Shown here in pieces: positions 1 through 9,384 of a stretch of DNA of 64,000 bases. The position numbers and the translations under genes were made by a program. The notes beneath the pieces are model-generated. The model saw only the letters and a list, made by a program, of their open reading frames with translations. It was not told where the DNA came from and ran no database searches. Numbering within the stretch: position 1 is the stretch's first letter; the number at the start of each line of letters is the position of its first letter. Origin of the DNA: Methylocaldum sp. 14B (lineage in GTDB: Bacteria; Pseudomonadota; Gammaproteobacteria; Methylococcales; Methylococcaceae); NCBI RefSeq assembly GCF_002005105.1, contig NZ_MSCV01000007.1, forward strand, positions 1 through 64,000, in the 5' to 3' direction.

Positions 1-2405
1 TTAACAGTAACCTGCGTATAAGTAACACCAGCTTTAAAGAAAGTTGATTCGTTCTTAACGGTTCTTGATGCTGATCCGTAGCACTGTTGTGCATTTGCCT
101 TGATCTCAGACCCGTTACCCTTCCAACGAACTACCAGTGAGAAATCCGATAGCCAGCGTGTAGAGGTCCCACCTTTTGCGTACGTAGCCCAAGCATCCTG
201 TCCAATTCGCTCAGCTGGAATTTCCCATCGGCAACGCAGGAAGCGAAAGTTGTCCCCGGTAGCGATCCCCTGATAGATATGACCATATACTGGAGCAAAT
301 GCCTTCTTTGTTCTGAATAGGTTAAGAAAGCCTTTACTGACCCAATAGCAAAATGGACCGTGAGGGATATCAGAAAATTCTGCAACATCTCGCTGCCACG
401 CAATTCCTTTGGGTAGCTCCCCCCGCCTCACCTCCCTAACGGTGCTATCAAGCACGCCAGATTTATCAGCCTCATGAGTAAGCCTGATAAATGCCGTTAG
501 CGGCGTCCCCTCTTGATGCGCACCAGTAATGGTGTACATCATCGTCTCCACCATCGCTGTGTCTAGGACGCCAAAACCGAGATCTACCGCTGTCGCTACG
601 CGGTTGACTTCTGAGGAAATGAGACGCCGCCAATCTTCGAATGTCTGAAGGAAGAAACCCGTTTTATTGGTAATAGCACCCAAGTACCCCGAGGGCCTCA
701 ACAATGAGAGACCTCTTTCTACAAATGTCGAATAGAGGTCATTTTTTGAACGTGGATAGTTACCAACAACATACTGCTTTGTCGCTGTGGCAATCTGCCC
801 AAATGGCGGATTCATTACCACCACATCGAACACTTCACGGCACAAATCGATTAGTCGGAGCCCCTGCAACGCATCCTGTGCAAACAGACGTCCCTGATAT
901 GTCGACTTGGCTGCCTGAGCGAACTCAGTGAGTGCCGTACGCAGGCGTGTCTCCGCTTGCTGCCAGTTCTCTTGCTCCTGCGCAGCAAACAGGCCGGTGC
1001 CTTTGCCCACATAAACCTGACGAATCAAGTGCGGCAACTCCCGCTCGACCTGGAGCAGCACTCCGAGCTCCGGCAGCCCCTTGAGCAGTTGCAGGGTCTT
1101 CTCGAACAGCTCGGCATCACGCTGATCGAGTTTGGCGGCAAACTGCTGGCGCAACTCTCGTTCTGCCGGCGGCGCAATGGCGGCGACGACATGGCCCCGC
1201 CCGATCAGCGGGCGATCTTTGGCTTTGACGCCGGCATCGTGCCAGGCGCGTTGTGCCCGCAGCCACAGCGCCAACGAGGCGATCTGGGCAGCGCGCGGGT
1301 CGATGTCCACGCCGTAGATGTTGTGTTCGATGATCAGACGCGGCACATCGCGCAGAAATGCCGCCTCGTCCTCGTAGGTCTGGCTCAGTGGCTTTAGTGC
1401 AGCCTGGGGTTGAGTCGACACATCCAGCGAGCCGGGGCCGTTTTGTCGCTCCCAGGCCCATGCCTCGCGATAGATCTCGGCAAACAGATCGAAGGCATAC
1501 AGGCCGAAGTGCATGGAGCCGCAGGCCGGGTCCAATAGCTTAAGTGTGCGCGGATCGCGCAGTTTGGTGGCGGCTTGTGGAGTTTCGTCCGGCTTCACCA
1601 GCAGGTATTGGCAGCGATCGCGCAGGCCGGTGGTCCCGCCCGTGGCGTTGAACCAGAGGCGCCCGAGGGTGTTGTCCACCAGAAACTCGACCACGTAGCG
1701 TGGCGTGAAGAACTGGTTCCGTACCGCCAACTCGCGGCTGTTGCGCGGCGCCTGGCTGGCATCGCGCATGGCCTTGCGCTCTTCCTTGGAGTTGAAGTAC
1801 TGGTAGATCCAGCCGATGGTTTCGTCCTCGCTCCACAGCGGGGCGATGTCGGCATCGTTGATCAGGTTCAGCACTTGCAGCAGCGCGGCCTCTCGCGGGA
1901 ACAGGCGGCCCTGCGGCGAGTAGCGGTCAAACAGGCCCGGTAGGTCCTGGGCAAGCTCATCGAACACGCTAAAAAGGTACACGCGATAAGCATCGCCGGT
2001 TTCGCCCAAGCCAGTACCGGCCAGGCGTGCGTAGAGCTGAAAGCCCTTGGCCTGAAAGCCGTTGCCGACTGATTCAACCAACAGGCCACGCGCTTCCGCC
2101 ATACGCAGCGCCGCCAGTCGGTTGAGCACGGTGAAGGCCTGCTCACGCACGATGCGATCCAGCCCTTGGGTGGCGTTCATGTCGCCGCTGGCGGTGTAGT
2201 GCGCCAGGGTGTCGCGCAGAATGCGGGCAGTTTCGCGCTGGGCGTCGTTGATATGCCTCAGGTTGCCCAGCTCCGCCACGGTGCCCGCGTTCGGGTCCAT
2301 GCCGTAGTCGTTTTGCAGCTGGCGAGTGAATTCCTCTTCCAGCACCCGGCGCGCATCGTTGACGAAGCGCTGTAGGCGGTTTCTTGTTGTTTGGTCGAAG
2401 GCCAT
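1..2405 (-). CDS. pglX: BREX adenine-specific DNA methyltransferase PglX, C-terminus beyond the left edge
   Basis: An uninterrupted frame of 801 codons starts at an ATG at 2405 and runs off the left edge, so the C-terminus is missing. It looks like an N6-adenine methyltransferase of the PglX type. The SAM-binding motif I reads LLDPACGSMHFGLYAFDLF near residue 291 and the catalytic motif IV reads VVMNPPFGQ near residue 530. The N-terminal ~280 residues are helical, as is usual for PglX. In BREX, PglX modifies the host's own sites and takes part in phage exclusion. The start lies 10 nt after the helicase stop, with AGGA about 8 nt upstream. Base composition becomes more AT-rich beyond about residue 540, where the target-recognition part should lie; this may reflect a swapped specificity domain. 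The family call is firm and the subtype less so. Confidence 0.88.
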   Translation of the reverse strand, partial: MAFDQTTRNRLQRFVNDARRVLEEEFTRQLQNDYGMDPNAGTVAELGNLRHINDAQRETARILRDTLAHYTASGDMNATQGLDRIVREQAFTVLNRLAALRMAEARGLLVESVGNGFQAKGFQLYARLAGTGLGETGDAYRVYLFSVFDELAQDLPGLFDRYSPQGRLFPREAALLQVLNLINDADIAPLWSEDETIGWIYQYFNSKEERKAMRDASQAPRNSRELAVRNQFFTPRYVVEFLVDNTLGRLWFNATGGTTGLRDRCQYLLVKPDETPQAATKLRDPRTLKLLDPACGSMHFGLYAFDLFAEIYREAWAWERQNGPGSLDVSTQPQAALKPLSQTYEDEAAFLRDVPRLIIEHNIYGVDIDPRAAQIASLALWLRAQRAWHDAGVKAKDRPLIGRGHVVAAIAPPAERELRQQFAAKLDQRDAELFEKTLQLLKGLPELGVLLQVERELPHLIRQVYVGKGTGLFAAQEQENWQQAETRLRTALTEFAQAAKSTYQGRLFAQDALQGLRLIDLCREVFDVVVMNPPFGQIATATKQYVVGNYPRSKNDLYSTFVERGLSLLRPSGYLGAITNKTGFFLQTFEDWRRLISSEVNRVATAVDLGFGVLDTAMVETMMYTITGAHQEGTPLTAFIRLTHEADKSGVLDSTVREVRRGELPKGIAWQRDVAEFSDIPHGPFCYWVSKGFLNLFRTKKAFAPVYGHIYQGIATGDNFRFLRCRWEIPAERIGQDAWATYAKGGTSTRWLSDFSLVVRWKGNGSEIKANAQQCYGSASRTVKNESTFFKAGVTYTQVTV

Positions 2406-2415
2406 CGATCGATTC

Positions 2416-5136
2416 CTATTGTTCTGTGCCTGGTTGCTGTGAACCGGGCGCTTGCCAATCCTGGCCAAAGTGAGCGCGCAGGCTCTCGATGGCGGGCGGC
2501 AAGGCGCCGTCGCAGGTCACGCCCAGGTAGGTGGCCGCACGCGTGGTGCCCACGTACAGGTACTTGTCGAAGAGCGCTGGATGCAGTGCGGCGAGTTGGT
2601 CGATGCCCACGAAGAACACCGCTTCGAACTCCAGGCCCTTGATGTGCTGGATGTCGAACACGCGCACGTTGCTTTCCTGGCCCACCGCCTGACCCTCGCG
2701 GCAGGCAATGACCTGGATGTTGTGTTCGGACAGGGCAGCGTTCAGCGCCTCAGCCACTGGTGCCACGTCGTCTTCGGCATTCACAAAGATGGCAGTGGAC
2801 GGCAGCTGGCCGACGAAACGCTCGATCTCTCGGATGCGGTCTGCCAACCAACTGACCACGATTGCTGTGTCTGTGGCGTGCTCCAGGAGCGCGGGCGCGA
2901 CGCCGCCACTATCCACATGGGCGGGCAAGCTGACGTTCTGCTCAGTGCCGCCGACGGCATGGATCATGGCGCGAGCCAGATCGTTCAGTTGCTTGCTTTG
3001 CCGGTAGGAGACGGTGATCTCCTTGATGTCGAAGTCGGCAAAGACCCACTTCATTTCGTCGGCGGAGCGCGCACCCCAGGTGGTTAGACGCTGGTTGAAG
3101 TCGCCGCAGGCAAAGAACGAGCGCAGCCGTGGATGCGCCAGGGCGGCCATGCAGGCAAGCTGGATAGGCGAAAAGTCGGTCGCTTCATCCACCAAGACCT
3201 GGTTGCGGTAGTGCCCCAGGATGGGCTGGAGTGCCGACCAAGCGGGGCTGTCGATATCGCGCTGCACGTTGGGCCGGCTGATCAAGTCGCCTGCGGCGCG
3301 CAGGATGGCGAGCAGCACAATGTCCAGTTCGAGCGGATGGATGTCGCGGGCTTCGAAGCCTTCGTTGCGATACCAGTTCTCGGCTTGCTGGCGATCGCGC
3401 CGGAACGCGCGGTAGCGCTTCGGAATGCCCTCGAGATAGCGCTTGACCGGGTTCACGAAGCGGCGGGCGTTGGTCTGCACCAGGAGACTCGCTCCCACAT
3501 CGGTGCGGTCGGCTTCTGTCAGGCCACGATCTGCCAGCCACTCAATGATTTTTCCGTTGCGTGATGACTTGCTGACCGCGCGCTTGGAGGCTGCGGCCCG
3601 GGCTTGGGCGCGCACCGCTTGCATGTAGGCGTTGAGAGCGGCGGCACGACCGGTGCGCGGTGCCGTGGTGTCTTCGTCCTCATCAGCATCAAGCTCGTCT
3701 TGTTCGTCGACGTCGGTGGTCTGGGCCTGCTGCAGGCCGTCGATGAACCGCGCCAACTCATCCAGGAACACCCGACTGCGATTGAGCTGGAGGTTGAGCG
3801 CTGCTTTGATCTTGCCGTCAGAGGCTTCTTTCAGGCTGGCGACGAGCGCCTGTACTTTAGGGAGCTCGGCTGCCAGCGATCCGAAGGTGGATGCCAACGC
3901 GCCATCGCTTGCTTGCGTCAGGATGCTGCTCAGCCGCTCGCCCAAGCTCTGGACTTCTGGCGCCTTGGCTTCGCGGAGCATGTTGGCCGCTTCATGCAGC
4001 TCTTGCACGTAGGCGTTGCGCTGCCATGTGTTGAAATCGTCGAACCACTGAATTGGGCGATTCAGCGCCTCTGCGCTCAGGCTTGGCAGGCTGTCTTTCA
4101 GGACAAATGTGCCACCACCCGATGCGGTTCTGAGGACGCCGAAAGCGTTTCTGGCCAGCTCGCGCCGGTAGTCCTGCCAGGTTCTGATGCGCAGATCGGA
4201 GGCGGGAACGCCTTCACGAGCGAAAGCCTCCTTGAGGTACTGTTTGAGCAATTCGGTGGGCGTGAACATCAGCCAACTGTTGGCGTGCGCGACGCCCTGG
4301 GCAGTGGCCACTATTTCAACCAGACGTTGTTCGCCTTCTTCCAGGAAGGCAGTGTCGAGCTTCTGGCCAAGGCGGCGGATCAGGGTCGTCGTCTTACCGG
4401 TACCGGGCGGGCCAAGAATCAGCAAGCGCTTGTCGAGGGGAAGACGGAAGATCTCATCCTGGTACTGATCCAGAACGGGCTGATCGCGTAGCCCCATCTT
4501 GGTGATGACGCTGCGGCGCACGCCGTCGATGATGTTGGCCTTGACGGTTTCTTCGGCCAGCAGTTGACCCAGGAGGTCTTCGGTGACTTCTTCTCCGGCA
4601 ACCTCAGTCAGTAGCGCTCGCAACGACTCGATGGTGAGTGGGCCGAAATGCTCGGCTTCCACCACGGTATCGCGCGAATCCCAGCCGTCTGCCAGAGCCG
4701 CAGGCCTGAGTTGGGCTCGCTCCAAGACTTCGACGACGGTGCCATTGGGAAGAGTGAATTCAGCCCCGATCGCCAAAGAGGCCAGACGACCAACCGGGGC
4801 GCGGTAACTGGCCAGATTCTGGAATCCTGAAACCGGCGTGGTTCGGCAGATGTAATAGGTGCGCTCTTCGCCTTCCTCATCCACAACGACAACACGGGCG
4901 ATTGCAGGCTCGGCCGCCAATACCTGATAGCTCTCTCGGTTTGCCTGACTGATCTGATCCAGTTTCTGGATGGCCGAACTAGACGTCATCGTATTGACGC
5001 TCGCCAAGGCATCGGAGCCCAGCGTTCGCCCATCGTGCAGATTGCGTTTTGCAGCCGTAGCGATGCTGTCGAGCTGGGTGAGCGCCTCGCCAGCGACCTG
5101 CTCGATGTGCTGCCTAGATTCGGTGGTCAGCTCCAT
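2416..5136 (-). CDS. SF1 (UvrD-like) helicase with Gre-factor-like N-terminus, in the BREX operon
   Basis: This 906-residue protein is encoded between brxC and pglX. Residues 1-75 are charged and helical. Residues ~80-145 resemble the C-terminal domain of GreA/GreB: a TYYI strand, then NLASYRAPVGRLASLAIGAE, then a G-x-x-V-E-V-L-E ending. A superfamily 1 helicase core follows, with Walker A GPPGTGKTT (242-250), an acidic linker near 480-500, a VDEATDFSP Walker B, GDFNQRLTTWG, a motif V region (IKGLEFEAVFF) and YVGTTRA (motif VI). The order matches UvrD/HelD-like enzymes. The start follows the brxC stop by 2 nt, so the genes are probably translationally coupled. A helicase at this place is not part of the standard type 6 gene order. 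The Gre likeness is my alignment by eye. Confidence 0.82.
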   Translation of the reverse strand: MELTTESRQHIEQVAGEALTQLDSIATAAKRNLHDGRTLGSDALASVNTMTSSSAIQKLDQISQANRESYQVLAAEPAIARVVVVDEEGEERTYYICRTTPVSGFQNLASYRAPVGRLASLAIGAEFTLPNGTVVEVLERAQLRPAALADGWDSRDTVVEAEHFGPLTIESLRALLTEVAGEEVTEDLLGQLLAEETVKANIIDGVRRSVITKMGLRDQPVLDQYQDEIFRLPLDKRLLILGPPGTGKTTTLIRRLGQKLDTAFLEEGEQRLVEIVATAQGVAHANSWLMFTPTELLKQYLKEAFAREGVPASDLRIRTWQDYRRELARNAFGVLRTASGGGTFVLKDSLPSLSAEALNRPIQWFDDFNTWQRNAYVQELHEAANMLREAKAPEVQSLGERLSSILTQASDGALASTFGSLAAELPKVQALVASLKEASDGKIKAALNLQLNRSRVFLDELARFIDGLQQAQTTDVDEQDELDADEDEDTTAPRTGRAAALNAYMQAVRAQARAAASKRAVSKSSRNGKIIEWLADRGLTEADRTDVGASLLVQTNARRFVNPVKRYLEGIPKRYRAFRRDRQQAENWYRNEGFEARDIHPLELDIVLLAILRAAGDLISRPNVQRDIDSPAWSALQPILGHYRNQVLVDEATDFSPIQLACMAALAHPRLRSFFACGDFNQRLTTWGARSADEMKWVFADFDIKEITVSYRQSKQLNDLARAMIHAVGGTEQNVSLPAHVDSGGVAPALLEHATDTAIVVSWLADRIREIERFVGQLPSTAIFVNAEDDVAPVAEALNAALSEHNIQVIACREGQAVGQESNVRVFDIQHIKGLEFEAVFFVGIDQLAALHPALFDKYLYVGTTRAATYLGVTCDGALPPAIESLRAHFGQDWQAPGSQQPGTEQ

Positions 5137-5138
5137 GC

Positions 5139-8100
5139 TCAGCTCCCACCCGTTCCAGGCTGTTCACCCAGGACAAGAGACACTTCGATCTCGGCATACA
5201 GAGCGAGTTGAGCCTTGATTTCATGAAGCTGTTGAATCAGCGCATCGATGTCCGCCGCAGAGGTCATCTTCACCGGCACAGCGATCGATTTGGTGAGCTT
5301 CGCCGGACCTTTCTCACCAGTCTTGGCTCGCTCTTCCTCCATGCGCTTGCGCAGGCGTTCCTGCCCTTGGCGCTGGATGGAGCGCTTCAGATCTTCGAGG
5401 GTACTGTTGATGTCGTAGTCACGGGCCAGCAGCTTCTTGAGTCCGGCCAGATCCTGAGTGGCGGCCAGGGCGAGCCCGTCCAGCCGATTCACGGCGTTGC
5501 CGCGCTCCTCCTGGGTGAGTTCTTCCCACTCGGGGATGCGCTGCAGATCCTCGACCCCCTCCTTCAAACGCAGCTTTTGCTGATCGGAGAGCGTGATGAC
5601 CGCATCGCGCACGCGGCCCTTCAGATGGGTGAGCTGCGAGTTGAAGTCAGCGGTGTGTTTGTAGAAGTCTTCTTTGCCCAGGCGCTCTGACAGGGTTCCC
5701 AGGTCTTCGGCAAGTTCGCGGCGCAGCTCCCCTGGCACGCCGGTGTCCGGCAAGGCTTCGATGTCGCGGCGATGGGCTTGCAAGTCACGCAGAGTGGCGT
5801 CGAGTCCGTTGTCGAGCACCCGCTTCACTTCGAGCGCCCACTTGAGGTTGTCGTAAATGGCGGAGGTTTCGGCACCCAAGCGCTGCGGAGCATCGGATGC
5901 ATCGGTGAACAGGACATCGGCAATGTCCTGGTTCAAGGTGCGAATGCGGTCACTGCCCGCCAGCCCGAGGCCGCTGAGTTTTTCGGCCAAGGAGCCGTAG
6001 TCGTGCTGGAAGCGCGGGAAGTGCCTCGCTGCCGCCTTGCTGATCTCCTGCTCCAGCGGAATAACCATGTCACCGACCAGCTCGGTGAGTCGCTCCGCCG
6101 CCCGGCCAAGCGTTTCGATGGACGGGCGCTCGTCGCGCAGTGCGACGCCGATCTGCTTGAAGGAGTTGTTGGTCTTCAGCGCATCGATCGCCTGTTGCCC
6201 AGCAGCTGTAACCTCACGACCCGAGACCTTGAGCTTGATTTCGCCCCCCATCAGCATGGCGGCCACGATGTAGCGCGTGGTATCGGGTGACCAGCCAAAC
6301 GGATCGTTGCTGAAATCGTCGAGCAGGCGCTTGCCGTCGACGGTACCGCGCTTGTCGATGTAGTCGCGGATGCTGATCATCGCCTTATGGTCAGTTTTGA
6401 ACGAGGCACGACCGGCCACGGTTTGCACCAGACCGAGCGGGTCCAGCGCACTGCTGATGGCTGCGGGGTTAGCGACCTTGAGAAATTTCTCGGCGGTGTC
6501 GGTTCCCGCACGCACCGGCGCCTCGACATAACGGTCGAACACCTGGTCGGCCACGTCAGAGAGCAGTTTTTTAGCGGCTTCCAGTAGGTCGGCGTCCAGT
6601 GCCGATACCGCCGTGGCCTGGCCACGGAACACAAACGAGCCTGCTTGCAAGGTTTGCTTGATCTTGCTCTGGAGCTGGGTAGCCAGCTTGGCAGCACGGT
6701 CGAGCTGGCCGGTGCAGTAGTCCTTGACCTCTTGGTCAGGCTCGTTGCGATGCAGTTCGGCGATGCGCTGGCAGCGATAGATTTCGTTTGCCAGATCGTC
6801 GAGTTCGGAATTGGCGCGAGCCAAGAGCCCGATGACATTCCGACCCGCCCGGCTGCGGGAATCATCCAGCATCCGGTTCTTGGCGGTGTCGTAATCGCTG
6901 GCGGGCACCAACTCGACAACGGTTTGAATGGTGCTCTGATCACCGGCCAGGCTGGTGATGGCGCTGCCGGCCTGGACCTTCAGGCCCGTTGCGACGGCCA
7001 TCGTACCGTGGAGGCTGACGCGAGGCAGCGGATCGAAGGACTCGCGCAGCGCATCGTTGAAAATGCGCTTCACATCCACGGTGCGCAGTGCAATGGCACC
7101 GCGCTCCTGCTCGATATCCCGCAGCTTCTCGCTGAGGAACACGAGGTTGCCATCCTTCTCACCCAGCGGCACATGCACGTCGTTCAGCATCTCTTCGACG
7201 GCTTTCTTTACCGTATCGAGCTGCGATGCTGCAGTGATGGACGGGTGCATCAAACTGGCGACGTTCTGCACCGACACCGGCAGGTTACCGAGGATCTGCA
7301 GTACGGCGACGGACTTGGCAATGTCCTGATGGAGCTGCGAATCCGGGAAGCGAATCTGGACCTTGCCAACCGCCTGGTGAATGGACGTGAAGGCGCGGCG
7401 GATGTCTTTTTCCAGTTCGTCGTACAGCGTGACCGTGGTGGCCAGCCAGCCCACAGGCTGATCGGCCATTGCCTTGGAACCGCCTTCTCCTTTCAGAACA
7501 TCCTGGATCACCTTAATCGCAGAGCGCAGGCCGATACCGCCGGTGGACTTGGCGAGCGCGCCCAACAGGTGCAGTAGGATGTCGAAGTGAGCCGGCAGGA
7601 ACGGGTAGAGATTGGTGAAACTCTCCTTGCTGAAGTCCGCGTCGTAGTACTTGGCGTCTTGCAGCTTGGTGTTGTGTCGCAGTGCCTGGCCGTGGGCATC
7701 GAACAGCTTGCCAAGCTCGGTCTCGCCCGCTGGCGATTTGCCGAGCAGACGGCGGTAACAGATCTCCTTGATATCGCTCGACTCAAGGTCGATCTGGATC
7801 GGGAAGCGATCTTTCAGCTTGTAGAGCTTGTCCGAGTTCAGCGCTGCGCGCGGGTCGTCCTCGGTAAGGGTCTGCTGCGCGGTGGAGATGATCCAGGCCT
7901 TGCCATCGCCGAGCCGCTTGAGGTTCTTGGCCAGGCCATCGAGGTTAAGGATCAGATTGTCGCGCGAGGCCACGTACTGGCCGACTTCGTCGACGATGAA
8001 GATGATGTTCTGCTTGCCGCTCTTCTCGCGGACGATGTCGATCATCTCTTGCACGCGCTGGTCTTCGAACTGGAAGAAGCCTTCGGTGCTGGACGAGAAT

Positions 8101-8780
8101 GACTTGGCCTCCGGGAAGAGTGCCGGGTACATCTCATGGGCGATTTTTGGGATCAGCCCGTCGATGGCCAGTGGGTTGTTTTGCACGCGTGCCCAGGTGG
8201 CACCCGGCAACGCATGGGCGATGCGCTCATGCAGTTCGGGGGTGCGGCCGTCCTTCTCGACCATGCGCTCGAAAGCGGCAACCTTCAGGTTGCGCGAGTA
8301 GCCCGCCCACTGCAGCACCTTGAAGTAGAGGACGGTGGAGACGTCTTCCATCGTGGCGCCGGCGAGCATTTCACTGGCCAGATCCAGCATGACCACGGCG
8401 GCCGGGAAGCGCTGCGCCACGGTGCTGAGGAGGGCCTTGGTCTGCGGCTTGTGCAGGCGGTCCTGCAGGTACTTGATGAATGGCGTGCCGTCGATGGTGC
8501 GCTGATCATCAAACGCCAAGCCGAGGTACTTGGTGAACGAGCTCTTACCGGAACCATAGAAGCCCGAGACCCAAACGCCCACCTCATTCTCGCCACCGGA
8601 CTCCATCGCGAGCTGCATGCGATCGAGGAGCTTACGGAACTGCTCCTCAATGCTCTCGGTGACCACGTACTCGGAGATCTCAGCCTTGAGGCGGCCTTCT
8701 TGCGAGGCGCCATAGGTGATGACCTTCTCGATGGTCCGGTAGATGTCCTTGCTTGGGTCGAAGAGTGAGCGAATGGTCAT
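5139..8780 (-). CDS. brxC: BREX P-loop ATPase BrxC
   Basis: A 1213-residue BrxC/PglY-type ATPase. Walker A is GFYGSGKSSFTKYLG (73 onward) and Walker B is IIFIVDEVGQYV (259-270). The remainder is long and mostly helical, the usual size and layout of BrxC. BrxC is a core component of all common BREX types and probably forms the AAA+-like platform of the complex. The start at 8780 is 28 nt downstream of the brxB stop (brxB ends at 8809). The 3' end nearly abuts the helicase gene. No frameshift or missing motif was seen. Confidence 0.93.
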   Translation of the reverse strand: MTIRSLFDPSKDIYRTIEKVITYGASQEGRLKAEISEYVVTESIEEQFRKLLDRMQLAMESGGENEVGVWVSGFYGSGKSSFTKYLGLAFDDQRTIDGTPFIKYLQDRLHKPQTKALLSTVAQRFPAAVVMLDLASEMLAGATMEDVSTVLYFKVLQWAGYSRNLKVAAFERMVEKDGRTPELHERIAHALPGATWARVQNNPLAIDGLIPKIAHEMYPALFPEAKSFSSSTEGFFQFEDQRVQEMIDIVREKSGKQNIIFIVDEVGQYVASRDNLILNLDGLAKNLKRLGDGKAWIISTAQQTLTEDDPRAALNSDKLYKLKDRFPIQIDLESSDIKEICYRRLLGKSPAGETELGKLFDAHGQALRHNTKLQDAKYYDADFSKESFTNLYPFLPAHFDILLHLLGALAKSTGGIGLRSAIKVIQDVLKGEGGSKAMADQPVGWLATTVTLYDELEKDIRRAFTSIHQAVGKVQIRFPDSQLHQDIAKSVAVLQILGNLPVSVQNVASLMHPSITAASQLDTVKKAVEEMLNDVHVPLGEKDGNLVFLSEKLRDIEQERGAIALRTVDVKRIFNDALRESFDPLPRVSLHGTMAVATGLKVQAGSAITSLAGDQSTIQTVVELVPASDYDTAKNRMLDDSRSRAGRNVIGLLARANSELDDLANEIYRCQRIAELHRNEPDQEVKDYCTGQLDRAAKLATQLQSKIKQTLQAGSFVFRGQATAVSALDADLLEAAKKLLSDVADQVFDRYVEAPVRAGTDTAEKFLKVANPAAISSALDPLGLVQTVAGRASFKTDHKAMISIRDYIDKRGTVDGKRLLDDFSNDPFGWSPDTTRYIVAAMLMGGEIKLKVSGREVTAAGQQAIDALKTNNSFKQIGVALRDERPSIETLGRAAERLTELVGDMVIPLEQEISKAAARHFPRFQHDYGSLAEKLSGLGLAGSDRIRTLNQDIADVLFTDASDAPQRLGAETSAIYDNLKWALEVKRVLDNGLDATLRDLQAHRRDIEALPDTGVPGELRRELAEDLGTLSERLGKEDFYKHTADFNSQLTHLKGRVRDAVITLSDQQKLRLKEGVEDLQRIPEWEELTQEERGNAVNRLDGLALAATQDLAGLKKLLARDYDINSTLEDLKRSIQRQGQERLRKRMEEERAKTGEKGPAKLTKSIAVPVKMTSAADIDALIQQLHEIKAQLALYAEIEVSLVLGEQPGTGGS

Positions 8781-8808
8781 AGGTTTGTCCCAGGGTTCTT
8801 TTGTCTGT

Positions 8809-9384
8809 TCAGCCGCCGACGTGGACGGAGCGGTAATTGCCGTCTTCCGGGTAGAAGCCGAGAAACTTCAGGCGCGTCTTGCCGGTTCGCACGCCGGGGT
8901 ACAGAAAAATCGTCGGCACGTGAAACTTGCCCTGGAGCTGGCTTTCGATGGCGCCGATGCGCATAAACGGATGCAGTGCCTCAAGGTCCGTTACCAACAG
9001 CAGCGCGTTCTGCTGGCCTTCGAGCGGCTGCAGGGCATCCTCCAGCCGCTTCAGCAGGCCGTTATCCGCCGTCAGGATGTCCGCCAGCGCCTTGTTGGTA
9101 CGTGGCCAATCCAAGGGCGCTGACTTGTCCTCCATCACGCACAGTGACCAGAACGGGTCGTCTTTCAGCAGGGCCCAGATCTGTTCAGCGATGGAGAACG
9201 TGTGCACGTCCCAGCCTTCCTGGTGCAGCTTGGCCACCCAAGCGGGCGTTTGCCGCTTCACCTCGAGGATTTGTTCCGGCGGGAAGACGAGGTAGTAGAT
9301 CGGCTCGAAGCTCGCATGACCGAGCTCACGTCCGTGGCGGATGCGCTCGCGCAACTCGTCGAAATCAGCTTTGAGTGAGGACAT
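8809..9384 (-). CDS. brxB: BREX protein BrxB (DUF1788)
   Basis: A 191-residue protein matching the DUF1788/BrxB family. The N-terminal part has the FEPIYYLVFPPEQILEVKR motif. The C-terminus has the characteristic LYPGVRTGKTRLKFLGFYPE followed by DGNYRSVHVGG. It overlaps the 3' end of brxA by 20 nt, so the two are translationally coupled. BrxB is a conserved small BREX subunit whose biochemical role is not settled. It is in the normal position, between brxA and brxC. Confidence 0.93.
   Translation of the reverse strand: MSSLKADFDELRERIRHGRELGHASFEPIYYLVFPPEQILEVKRQTPAWVAKLHQEGWDVHTFSIAEQIWALLKDDPFWSLCVMEDKSAPLDWPRTNKALADILTADNGLLKRLEDALQPLEGQQNALLLVTDLEALHPFMRIGAIESQLQGKFHVPTIFLYPGVRTGKTRLKFLGFYPEDGNYRSVHVGG

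Noticed and set aside
1117-2400. Several short frames on both strands over the pglX region (for example 957-1397 and 1575-1943)
   Set aside because: They are shadows of the long minus-strand pglX frame, which is open from 2405 to the window edge and carries the SAM and NPPF motifs. A frameshifted pglX was considered and excluded by reading that frame codon by codon.
3604-4491. Plus-strand 295-codon frame opposite the helicase
   Set aside because: It lies fully antisense to the helicase gene, has no recognisable domain and follows the helicase's third-position composition.
5772-8768. Long plus-strand frames opposite brxC (including 310 codons at 6645-7577)
   Set aside because: Antisense shadows of a clear BrxC gene, without motifs or RBS.
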